Origin: JANOYJ01 sp963792485 | Lineage (GTDB): Bacteria > Pseudomonadota > Alphaproteobacteria > Rhizobiales > Rhizobiaceae | Direction: 5' to 3' | Assembly (NCBI GenBank): GCA_963792485.1 | Contig: CAWBWL010000014.1 | Span: forward strand, 62,001 to 126,000 | DNA length: 64,000 nt | Shown: piece by piece, positions 51,736 to 58,547 of the stretch | How the letters are laid out: each line of letters starts with the position of its first letter | Position numbering within the stretch: position 1 is the stretch's first letter | The notes under the pieces: model-generated | What the model was told of the DNA's origin: nothing | What the model saw: only the letters and a program-made list of their open reading frames with translations | The model's database searches: none | Translations under genes and position numbers: made by a program

Positions 51736-51963
51736 ATGAAGGAATTTTCCCGGCGCGATGCATTGAAGCGCCTCGGACTTGCAGGTTTGGCGGCAACGGC
51801 AGTTTATGCCGCGCCGACAGTGGTTGGTCTCAGTGAAGCCCATGCGGGCGGCTATGGCGGCGGCCACGGCGGATCCGGCGGTTCGAAATCGAAGTCCAAG
51901 TCGAAGTCCAAGTCGAAGTCGAAGTCGAAATCCAAGTCGAAGTCCAAGTCGAAGTCGCACTGA
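51736..51963 (+). CDS. Tat-leader peptide with a (Lys-Ser)12 repeat
   Basis: This 75-residue protein opens with SRRDALKRLGLAGLAATAVY, close to a twin-arginine signal, with likely cleavage after SEAHA. A Gly-rich linker (GGYGGGHGGSGGS) leads to twelve Lys-Ser pairs and a final His. AAGGAG precedes the ATG. No known family matches. The next two genes in the same direction encode an HprK-like kinase and a PqqD-like protein. The Ser-rich tail could be the target of the kinase, and the leader the ligand of the PqqD-like protein. That is inference; metal or polyanion binding by the basic tail is another possibility. Confidence 0.75.
   Translation: MKEFSRRDALKRLGLAGLAATAVYAAPTVVGLSEAHAGGYGGGHGGSGGSKSKSKSKSKSKSKSKSKSKSKSKSH
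51889..51960 (+). repeat. Six-base tandem repeat coding for Lys-Ser pairs
   Basis: Twelve copies of AA(G/A)TC(G/C) follow one another without a break. Serine alternates irregularly between TCG and TCC, and lysine is AAA in copies 1 and 8. Copy number can change by slippage in steps that keep the frame, so the peptide length may vary between strains. Confidence 0.85.
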
Positions 51964-51988
51964 CTTGCGAAACAGCGGCGTCATTTGA

Positions 51989-52933
51989 TTGGCGCTGCCA
52001 AGCGGAGCTGCGCAAAAGCGCGGCTCCGCCCACGGTTTTAATTTCCTGCCAGAAAGACATTTCCAGTTGATCCATTCGACGGCTCTGGACCTCGTCACGC
52101 CGCGTCTGCCGGGTGTGGTCAGGTTCCGCAATTGCCCTGAGCTCGCGCGTGATGCACTCGCACTGTTGCGGGGTTGGGACGCTGAACTGACAGTGCCGGA
52201 AACGGCTGACCCTTTCCTAACCATCACCCGAAAGCGCAGCCGGTTTCATTGGGACTCCGATATTGCACTCATGTCTTACACCTGGGCCCGCAATGCGCCA
52301 CGCAGCGTCATGGGCGCGCTGTGCGAAATCCATTATGAGCTGAGCGACTGGTTTGTGGAGGATAATCCCGGCTTTTTCTGCCTGCACTGCGCGGGCGTGC
52401 GCTTCGGCGATGGCGTTGTGATGTTTCCTTCCGACCAGCGCGCAGGAAAGAGCGTCCTCGCAATGCAGTTAGCTCAACGCGGGCATGAACTGTTTGGCGA
52501 TGATGTTGTGGCGATTGAGCCGCATTCGCTGCACGCGTATGCGCTCGGACTGCTGCCGCGGCTTCGGGTTCCCTTTCCGGCGTCCGCAGGAAGCGGGTTC
52601 AGCGAGTTCGTGGCGGAGCGGCCAGGTCCGCAAAGCCACCAATACCGCTATGTCGGTCTGCGTGCCGGTGAGCATGCGCCTCTCGGCCGCACAGCGCCGA
52701 TCAAGGGATTTGTGCTGCTGGAGCGCATGGAAACAGGGCCTGCCATTCTTGAGCCGGTCAGCCAGGGCGAAACGCTGGCGCGGCTCATCCGCAAGAACTT
52801 TGCCACCAACATGCCGGTCACCCGCATTTTTGACCGGATGAAGACAATCACAGGCGCGGCCCAGCGCTGGCGGCTGCGCTATTCAGACGGAGAGTCCGCC
52901 ATCGCGGCTTTGCGCGAAAGGTTTGGCGCCTGA
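51989..52933 (+). CDS. HprK-like P-loop serine kinase (HprK-related, PqqD-associated)
   Basis: The protein has a P-loop FPSDQRAGKSVLAM (Lys154 from this start) and then HELFGDDVVAIEP, the layout of HPr kinase-like proteins found next to PqqD-type proteins. A known association called the HPr-rel-A system by sequence curators has this pairing. Residues before about 60 are not clearly conserved. TTG 51989 would start before a hairpin at 52002-52029; TTG 52067, after it, is the alternative. The stop overlaps the next ATG (TGATG). The likely role is ATP-dependent modification of a peptide, perhaps the Lys-Ser peptide upstream. No activity is proven for relatives that I know of. Confidence 0.75.
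   Translation: MALPSGAAQKRGSAHGFNFLPERHFQLIHSTALDLVTPRLPGVVRFRNCPELARDALALLRGWDAELTVPETADPFLTITRKRSRFHWDSDIALMSYTWARNAPRSVMGALCEIHYELSDWFVEDNPGFFCLHCAGVRFGDGVVMFPSDQRAGKSVLAMQLAQRGHELFGDDVVAIEPHSLHAYALGLLPRLRVPFPASAGSGFSEFVAERPGPQSHQYRYVGLRAGEHAPLGRTAPIKGFVLLERMETGPAILEPVSQGETLARLIRKNFATNMPVTRIFDRMKTITGAAQRWRLRYSDGESAIAALRERFGA
52002..52029 (+). terminator. Hairpin between the Lys-Ser peptide and the kinase gene
   Basis: GCGGAGC-T-GCGC pairs with GCGC-G-GCTCCGC around an AAAA loop, 12 base pairs with one G-T. TTTT comes six bases after. It begins 39 bases after the peptide gene stop. An attenuator here would give much more peptide than kinase, the ratio expected for substrate and enzyme. Confidence 0.6.
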
Positions 52934-53214
52934 TGGCTCGCCGCTCTCATATCCGCCGGCGCAAAGGCCTTCTGCTTCGTGTGGTTGACGGAGAGGGTTT
53001 TCTGCTCGACGCGGCGCAGAGGCGGATCCATCACCTTAACCAGATTGCGCTCGCGGTCTGGCGGCTGCTTGATGAGCCACAGACTGTTCGCGGCATAACG
53101 GCAATCCTGATGCTTGCCTTCCCGCAGGCATCGCCAGCCGGTGTCCGCCGCGACACGAAACTGCTTGTGGCCAAATTGCTGAAAGAAGAGCTTGCCGAAA
53201 GGATTGCGCAGTGA
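52933..53214 (+). CDS. PqqD-family peptide-binding protein
   Basis: The 93-residue protein has the PqqD/RRE pattern: LLLRVVDGEGFLLDAAQRRIHHLNQIALAVWRLLDEP (motifs GFLLDAAQRRIHHLN and ALAVWRLLDEP) and a winged-helix end (TKLLVAKLLKEELAE). PqqD-type domains bind the leader of a precursor peptide and bring it to the modifying enzyme. No pqqA, C or E genes are near, so PQQ synthesis is unlikely. Start and kinase stop overlap as TGATG. It is the third gene of the peptide-kinase block. Confidence 0.85.
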   Translation: MARRSHIRRRKGLLLRVVDGEGFLLDAAQRRIHHLNQIALAVWRLLDEPQTVRGITAILMLAFPQASPAGVRRDTKLLVAKLLKEELAERIAQ

Positions 53215-53340
53215 AGCGGTGGCAGTGCGGCTGGTTCGCAGAAGCGCGGGCCGGTGCAGGCGTCTTCCGTCTGATCCGCATGCAGCCATTGTCGCCCATT
53301 GGTGATTGTCTTTGCCCTCCTTCAATGCAATATCAAATTC

Positions 53341-53489
53341 GACGGTGCCTTCCAGCGAAGGTGAAACGGGAAGCCGGTGAAATGCCGGAACCGCCCCCGC
53401 GACTGTAATGAACGATGCTGCTCCCAAAACCACTGGCATTGCCGGGAAGGCGGGGGTTGAAGGGTTCAGAGTCAGGAGACCGGCCGTCA
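53341..53489 (+). promoter_or_regulatory. Cobalamin riboswitch
   Basis: The conserved B12-riboswitch core is present in order: GGTGAAACGGGAAGCCGGTG (P2/P3 side) near 53360, then AATGCCGGAACCGCCCCCGC and GACTGTAA, GGGAAGGCGGGGG near 53440, and the B12 box with GAGTCAGGAGACCGGCC at 53469-53485. It lies about 55 bases before hupE. High cobalamin should fold the leader to shut the gene off. Confidence 0.92.
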
Positions 53490-53546
53490 AAACGTTGCAA
53501 CGCGCGCTTCGCGCAAAATGGGGCGGTGGGCCCCGGGGATATGGTA

Positions 53547-54134
53547 ATGAAAAAATCTGTGCTGACTGTCGCTCTCTGCCTGCTTCCCGCCTCTGCCCTT
53601 GCCCACACCGGCGCAGGCCTGACCCATGGCGCCTTCACAGGCTTCATGCATCCGGTGGGCGGGCTTGATCATGTTCTCGCCATGCTCTGCGTCGGCTTCC
53701 TGGCTTATGTGTTGGGCGGCCGCGCGCTTTGGCTCGTGCCTGCAGCCTTTGTGGCAATGATGGCCGCAGGCGGGTTTGCCGCAATGTCAGGCGCAGAACT
53801 GCCGTTTGTTGAACTCGGCATCGGGCTGTCCATCGTGGTCATCGGCTTTGCCGCGGCGCTCGCCCGCCAGATTCCTGTTGCCGCCGCCATGGCCCTCGTC
53901 GGCGTCTTCGCGCTCTTCCACGGCTTCGCCCATGGCGCGGAAATGCCGGCCAATGTGAGCGGCCTCGCCTATGCCGCAGGCTTCATCACCGCAAGCGCAC
54001 TGCTCCACGCCACCGGCATTGCATTCTGCCTAGCCATCGCCCGCCTCGCCGCCGGCGGCAGCCGCCTGGCAGCGCGCCTGGGCGCTGGCGCTGCCGGCCT
54101 CACTGGTGCAGTGCTTTTTGTGGGTTCGTTCTGA
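53547..54134 (+). CDS. HupE/UreJ-family metal permease under B12 control
   Basis: The 195-residue protein has a signal peptide or first helix (KKSVLTVALCLLPASALAH) with the His just after it as in HupE. HPVGGLDHVLAM is the family motif, and FALFHGFAHGAEMP the second His cluster. Six to seven helices. HupE/UreJ proteins carry nickel or cobalt; the cobalamin riboswitch just upstream points to cobalt for B12 synthesis. ATG 53541 and 53547 are both possible; the latter has a better spacing from GGGGAT. Frame extension into the riboswitch is rejected. Confidence 0.9.
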   Translation: MKKSVLTVALCLLPASALAHTGAGLTHGAFTGFMHPVGGLDHVLAMLCVGFLAYVLGGRALWLVPAAFVAMMAAGGFAAMSGAELPFVELGIGLSIVVIGFAAALARQIPVAAAMALVGVFALFHGFAHGAEMPANVSGLAYAAGFITASALLHATGIAFCLAIARLAAGGSRLAARLGAGAAGLTGAVLFVGSF

Positions 54135-54144
54135 GGGTTTGAGA

Positions 54145-54164
54145 GTGCGTCTCGAAGGACGCAC
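54145..54164 (+). terminator. Hairpin after hupE
   Basis: GTGCGTC and GACGCAC pair perfectly around TCGAAG, ten bases after the hupE stop. There is no T run, so it may stabilise the 3' end rather than stop transcription. The motif TCTCGAAGGAC is common in intergenic repeats of this bacterial group. Confidence 0.45.
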
Positions 54165-54321
54165 CAGTCATCCCGCGCGCGCGTTACCACACTTCCGCAC
54201 CATGGGGATGGAACGCGGTGAACGCACGAAATAACTGAGTAAAATCAACGCCCTTCAAAAATACTCATCCTACACATCCAAACCTGCCCCATAATCCGCC
54301 CCGTGTGTGGAAAGGCGGGGC

Positions 54322-55065
54322 ATGTCGGATATTGACTGGAAAGGCGTCATCGAGCGGCAGTCGCGGGATTTGTTCTTTGTCATGACAGAGATGTTCTTCA
54401 TGGCCGGTCTCAACAAGGGTGTGCCGGTGACGGTGCTGACGCGGCGGGTTTACCGGCGTATCTTGATCCTGCTGCGCCCGGCGGAAGCGGCGCTGCGCCG
54501 GCTGATCATCATCGCCGCGCGCGGCATTGTGCTGAAGGTCAGGCCCAGCGGTCCGTTCCCGAAGGAACTGGCGGCGAAGCTGAAGAAGATGGAGCGGGCT
54601 TCGGATGCGGCTTCGGATAAAGCGGGGCGCATTCCGGTGTTCAATCTGATCGAGCCGCTCAAGCATTTCGCCCGGCCCGGCGGACGCAAGCCGTTTCAGG
54701 GCAGACCCACCTCGTTTCCGCGCATCAGCGTGCCCGGCTGGTCCACGCCGTATTTTCCGCCCGAACCGGTTCCCCTCACCGGCGAGGACCCGATCAACGC
54801 CGCGCGGCTCATCCGGCGCATTACAGCGTTCAAACACGCGCTGGCAACGCTGCCCAAACAGGCGCGGCGCTATGTGCGCTGGCGCGGCAAGATGTTACTC
54901 GAAATCCGCAAACTCACCGCGCGCAAACGCGGCTCGCGCATCTCGACCATCCGTCCCGGCTATCCGCTGGGCCATCGCAAGAAACAGATCCATGAAGTTG
55001 ACCGGGTCCTCAGCGACTGCTGCTATTTTCTGCGCGAGCTGCGCAAGGAGCAGGATACGTCGTAA
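54322..55065 (+). CDS. Conserved hypothetical protein
   Basis: The 247-residue protein starts at ATG 54322 (MSDIDWKGVIERQSRDLFF). It has one moderately hydrophobic region (FFVMTEMFFMAGL) and a highly basic, Pro-rich second half (RYVRWRGKMLLEIRKLTARK, motif YVRWRGKMLLE). PFPKELAAKLKKME and GWSTPYFPPEPVP are distinctive. Alphaproteobacterial relatives exist as far as I remember, with no function. It stands alone between hupE and a convergent nucleotidase gene. Confidence 0.7.
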   Translation: MSDIDWKGVIERQSRDLFFVMTEMFFMAGLNKGVPVTVLTRRVYRRILILLRPAEAALRRLIIIAARGIVLKVRPSGPFPKELAAKLKKMERASDAASDKAGRIPVFNLIEPLKHFARPGGRKPFQGRPTSFPRISVPGWSTPYFPPEPVPLTGEDPINAARLIRRITAFKHALATLPKQARRYVRWRGKMLLEIRKLTARKRGSRISTIRPGYPLGHRKKQIHEVDRVLSDCCYFLRELRKEQDTS

Positions 55066-55165
55066 GGGGCGGCGGCTTCCAGCGCTGGCAGTTTGGACGG
55101 CGTCCCGGCAGAGGCGGCGCAGGTATTGGCGTTGACACTTCAAGGCGACTAGCCAACTCGCATTA

Positions 55166-55877
55166 TCAAACCTGCTCGTGCCGCCGGATACCACCCAAAA
55201 ACTCGGTCAGATTATCCGTCACATGATCCACATGCGCGCCGTCTTGGCCTTCTTTCTCCCAAGCCTCGACAAAATCGCCCTCAAAATTGCGCGGCAGGAT
55301 CAGGACCGTGGACATGCCCACCGCCTTCGCCTCAATCAGGTTGCGCGCAAGATCTTCGAACATGGCTGATTTCGAACCATCAACGCCATGCTGTTTCAAG
55401 AACCGGTCATAGGTTTCGCGCGCCGGCTTTGGTGTCAGCTCTGCCGCGACAATGTCAAAAATATCGTCGAAATGATCGAGAATTCCAAGCTGTCCCGCTG
55501 CCCGCTCCGCATGGCCCCTGTCGCCATTGGTGAAGATATATTTGCGCCCTGGAAGCGATGCGATGGCTTGGCCAAGCGAAGGGTCGGGCTCCAGCCAGGA
55601 ATAATCAATGTCATGCACTTTGGCGAGAAAGTCGAGATAATCGACCTTGTGCTCCTGCATCAGCCCCTTCAGCGTGGTGCCATATTGCAGATAAAACTGC
55701 TTCTGGATTCTGCGCGCCTCCTCGCGCGGCAGGCCGAGCAATTGTGAAACGTAGGACGTCATTTTCACGTCAATCTGCGAGAACAGATTGGAGTGATGCG
55801 GATAGAGTGTGTTGTCGAGATCGAACACCCATGTGGAGACATGGCCGAAATCGGGCTGTGGCGGGTTTGTTGGACAT
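55166..55877 (-). CDS. HAD-family pyrimidine 5'-nucleotidase, frameshift at the N-terminus
   Basis: The core has HAD motif I STWVFDLDNTLYPHHSNLF, motif II YIFTNGDRGHAERA, Lys in LTPKPARETY and motif IV AMFEDLARNLIEAK. This is the pyrimidine 5'-nucleotidase type (yeast Sdt1-like). The best start is ATG 55877 after AGGCGG, reading MSNKPATA; one extra C in CCC (plus-strand GGG at 55853-55855) moves it out of frame with the core. Without the correction the frame is open from TTG 55966. In related genomes the gene lies next to dapD and argB. Confidence 0.85.
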
Positions 55878-55998
55878 GGTCCGCCTATGCCATGATTTGC
55901 GGCGGATTGCGACAGGCCTTGGTTAACGCGGCGGTAAGATTTGCGTAACAGGTTCGCGCTACACAAGCGCTGGGCAAGGCTTGAACAGGAACATTTTC

Positions 55999-56163
55999 AT
56001 GTTGCCGAAAAAGCCGGTCTCGCGCCGCGAGTTCATCACTTCCGTTTCCATATTGGCCATGGCCTCTGTGACGGCGTCAAGGCTTGATCCGCCCGTGGCC
56101 GGCACGGCTGACGAAATTGTCATCGTCAAAGGCTGGGTGCTGAAGCGGAGCGAACTCGCTTGA
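55999..56163 (+). CDS. Tat-leader microprotein coupled to a GMC oxidoreductase
   Basis: The 54-residue protein starts at ATG 55999. PVSRREFITSVSILAMASV is a twin-arginine-type leader. The rest is only about 25 residues long and ends VIVKGWVLKRSELA. Its TGA overlaps a TTG start of the oxidoreductase by two bases. It may be a small subunit that carries the folded enzyme through the Tat pathway, as small subunits do for fructose or gluconate dehydrogenases. No family match can be named. Confidence 0.6.
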   Translation: MLPKKPVSRREFITSVSILAMASVTASRLDPPVAGTADEIVIVKGWVLKRSELA

Positions 56164-57599
56164 TCTTCGAAAGCTACACGCAGTTTCACATGTCGGGCTT
56201 CGAGGCGCAGGTTTGCGTCATGGGCTCTGGTCCTGCAGGCGTGACCATTGCGCGCGAACTTGCAGCGGCCGGAATTCCGGTTGTCCTCCTTGAGGCCGGC
56301 GGCGTGGACCCGACCGAGGAATCTCAGGAGTTCTACAAGGGCATTGTCGAAGGCGACCCCTATTTTGAACTTGATGCCACGCGCTTGCGTTATTTTGGCG
56401 GCTCGTCAAACCATTGGGCAGGCTGGTGCCGCGTCATGGATGCGGTGGACTTCGAGGCAAAGCCGCATGTCCCCGATTCCGGCTGGCCAATCAAGCGCGG
56501 TGATCTTGAGCCCTTCTTTGCCAAGGTTCACGAGATATTGGACCTTGAACCATTCCAGGAGGACCGGCCCGTCTCGAATGACATCCGCTGGGTGCAACTC
56601 ATAAAGAGCCCGGCAGTGCGCTTTGGTGAGAAGTTCGGCAAGGAAATTGAAAAGAGCGACAAGATCGCGCTCGTGCTCAACACCTATGTCACGGAACTGA
56701 CAGGCGACGGCAAATCGATTTCCTCGGCAAAGATATGGTCGCATGGCGCGCAGGCTGGCGAGCTTTCGGTGAAGACCTATGTGGTTTGCACAGGTGGGCT
56801 GGAAAACTCGCGGCTGCTGCTCTGGTCCAATGTCAAAAGCGGCAATGGCGTTGTGCCGCAGGCGGACGCGCTTGGCCGCTACTGGATGGAGCATCCGCAA
56901 TTTGAGGGCGGTGACGCGATACTCTTTGATTCCTCTCTGTTCGAGCACGATGCCGCCGGGGAGGCCTTTTTCTCGCCAACCGCAAAGGCGATCAACGACC
57001 GCCAGATCATGAATTTCGGCATCCGCCTGATCGAGCGGCCTTATCATGGGGCAAAAGCGCTGGTGGCGGATCTTGCCTGCCGGGCCCCGGACACGGCCGA
57101 ATGGTTCGCGCGCGGCCTTGGCCAGCATTTGCGCTGCGCAGCGCAGCTTTATGTCGGCTGGGAACAATCGCCCGTTTTCGAAAACCATGTCGCTTTGCAT
57201 GCGACGGAAATAGATGCGGCAGGCGTGCCGCGCATAGATTTGCACTGGAAAAAGGGTGAGCTTGAGCGCCGGACCTTGCTGGAAGGGCTGAAGCTCTTTG
57301 GTGAGACACTGATAGAAAAGGACTTTGGCCGGGTGCGCATTGAAGACTGGGTCGCATCAGGCGCCGATTACCCCACCGATCAGGAGCTTGCCGGCCACCA
57401 CCATATGGGCGGCACACGCATGGGACTTGACCCGAAAAAGAGCGTCGTGGACCTGAATTGCAAAGTGCATGGCATGGAAAACCTCTATATCGGCGGCTCG
57501 TCGGTGTTCACGACATCGGGCCAATGCAATCCGACGACGACGATCGTGGCCTTGGCCATGAGGCTCGGTGCGCATCTGGGGGCAACGCTCAAAGTCTGA
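56160..57599 (+). CDS. GMC-family flavin oxidoreductase
   Basis: The 479-residue protein has the FAD-binding motif VCVMGSGPAGVTIARELAAAG (core GSGPAG), GGSSNHWAGWC near residue 80, a second FAD segment YVVCTGGLENSRLLL, and the C-terminal GMC part HHMGGTRMG ... NLYIGGSSVFTTSGQCNPT. It oxidises an alcohol or sugar; acceptor and substrate are unknown. No signal peptide of its own, but a coupled Tat-leader microprotein precedes it. Starts TTG 56160 and ATG 56190 are possible. Confidence 0.88.
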   Translation: MIFESYTQFHMSGFEAQVCVMGSGPAGVTIARELAAAGIPVVLLEAGGVDPTEESQEFYKGIVEGDPYFELDATRLRYFGGSSNHWAGWCRVMDAVDFEAKPHVPDSGWPIKRGDLEPFFAKVHEILDLEPFQEDRPVSNDIRWVQLIKSPAVRFGEKFGKEIEKSDKIALVLNTYVTELTGDGKSISSAKIWSHGAQAGELSVKTYVVCTGGLENSRLLLWSNVKSGNGVVPQADALGRYWMEHPQFEGGDAILFDSSLFEHDAAGEAFFSPTAKAINDRQIMNFGIRLIERPYHGAKALVADLACRAPDTAEWFARGLGQHLRCAAQLYVGWEQSPVFENHVALHATEIDAAGVPRIDLHWKKGELERRTLLEGLKLFGETLIEKDFGRVRIEDWVASGADYPTDQELAGHHHMGGTRMGLDPKKSVVDLNCKVHGMENLYIGGSSVFTTSGQCNPTTTIVALAMRLGAHLGATLKV

Positions 57600-57641
57600 C
57601 CAAGGCTTGCTTTCTGCCGGCGTCCCGCCGCATACGGCGGT

Positions 57642-58547
57642 ATGGAACTCTGGATACCCATCACCCTCGCCGCCGCCTTCCTGCAGAACATCCGCTCCTC
57701 GCTTCAGAAATATCTGAAAGGCGCAATGGGCACGACCGGCGCGACCTTTGTGCGCTTCGGCTTCGGCATGCCGTTCGTGCTGATCCTCGTCGTCATTCTG
57801 CACTTCAGGATCGGCTACTCTTTCCCGCCCATCGGTCCGCGTTTTCTGATGTGGATGGCGCTCGGCGCGCTGTCCCAGATCGGCGCGACCTTTTTGCTCG
57901 TGCATCTGTTTTCATTCCGCAACTTCGCAGTCGGCACGGCCTATTCGCGCACGGAGCCGGCGCAGGCAGCAGTTTTCGGACTGATCCTTCTGGGAGAAAA
58001 AGTCAGCGGCGGGGCCGTGATCGCCATCGGCATCTGCGTCATCGGCGTCATGCTGATTTCAGTTGCCCGCACGCAAGTGACATTGCGCTCGCTTGTCACT
58101 TCGCTCAGTCAGCGCACGGCGATCATCGGCCTCATCTCCGGCGGAGGCTTCGGCTTCTCCGCGGTCGCCTACCGCGCCGCTTCCTTGTCCTTGGGCGGCC
58201 CGAATTTTTTCATGCAGGCCGCAGTGACGCTGGCCTTCGGCATTACGCTACAAACGATCGTCATGCTGATCTGGATGGCCGTTCGCGAGCCGGGCCAGTT
58301 CGCGTTGATCCGCAAAGCCTGGAAACCCTCCCTGCTTGTCGGTATGGCTGGCGCGACCGCCTCGCTCGGCTGGTTCACTGCGATGACCTTGCAGAATGCG
58401 GGCGTGGTCAAAGCTCTGGCGCAGGTGGAGATGATTTTCTCGTTTGCGACCTCGGTATTTGTCTTTCGCGAGAGCATCAACCGTTATGAGATTGCCGGAT
58501 GCATTTTGATCGTGGCGGGGATCGTTGTGCTGATGGCGCTGCGTTAG
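57642..58547 (+). CDS. EamA/DMT-family transporter
   Basis: The 301-residue protein has ten membrane helices in two EamA repeats: IPITLAAAFLQNIRSSLQKYL and AIGICVIGVMLISVARTQ in the first, GLISGGGFGFSAVAYRAASL and IAGCILIVAGIVVLMAL in the second. YSRTEPAQAAVFGLILLGEK is typical of the family. It should export or import a small metabolite; the substrate is unknown. The stop overlaps the amidase stop of the other strand by four bases. Confidence 0.88.
   Translation: MELWIPITLAAAFLQNIRSSLQKYLKGAMGTTGATFVRFGFGMPFVLILVVILHFRIGYSFPPIGPRFLMWMALGALSQIGATFLLVHLFSFRNFAVGTAYSRTEPAQAAVFGLILLGEKVSGGAVIAIGICVIGVMLISVARTQVTLRSLVTSLSQRTAIIGLISGGGFGFSAVAYRAASLSLGGPNFFMQAAVTLAFGITLQTIVMLIWMAVREPGQFALIRKAWKPSLLVGMAGATASLGWFTAMTLQNAGVVKALAQVEMIFSFATSVFVFRESINRYEIAGCILIVAGIVVLMALR

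Noticed and set aside
51889..51960. Short tandem repeats considered as a CRISPR array
   Set aside because: Six-base units with no spacers lie inside a coding frame; no cas genes are present.
52933..53214. PQQ cofactor synthesis
   Set aside because: PqqA, B, C and E are absent and the neighbour is an HprK-like kinase, so the PqqD-like protein serves another peptide.
53415..53546. Longer N-terminus for HupE
   Set aside because: The extra codons lie in the cobalamin riboswitch and break the signal peptide.
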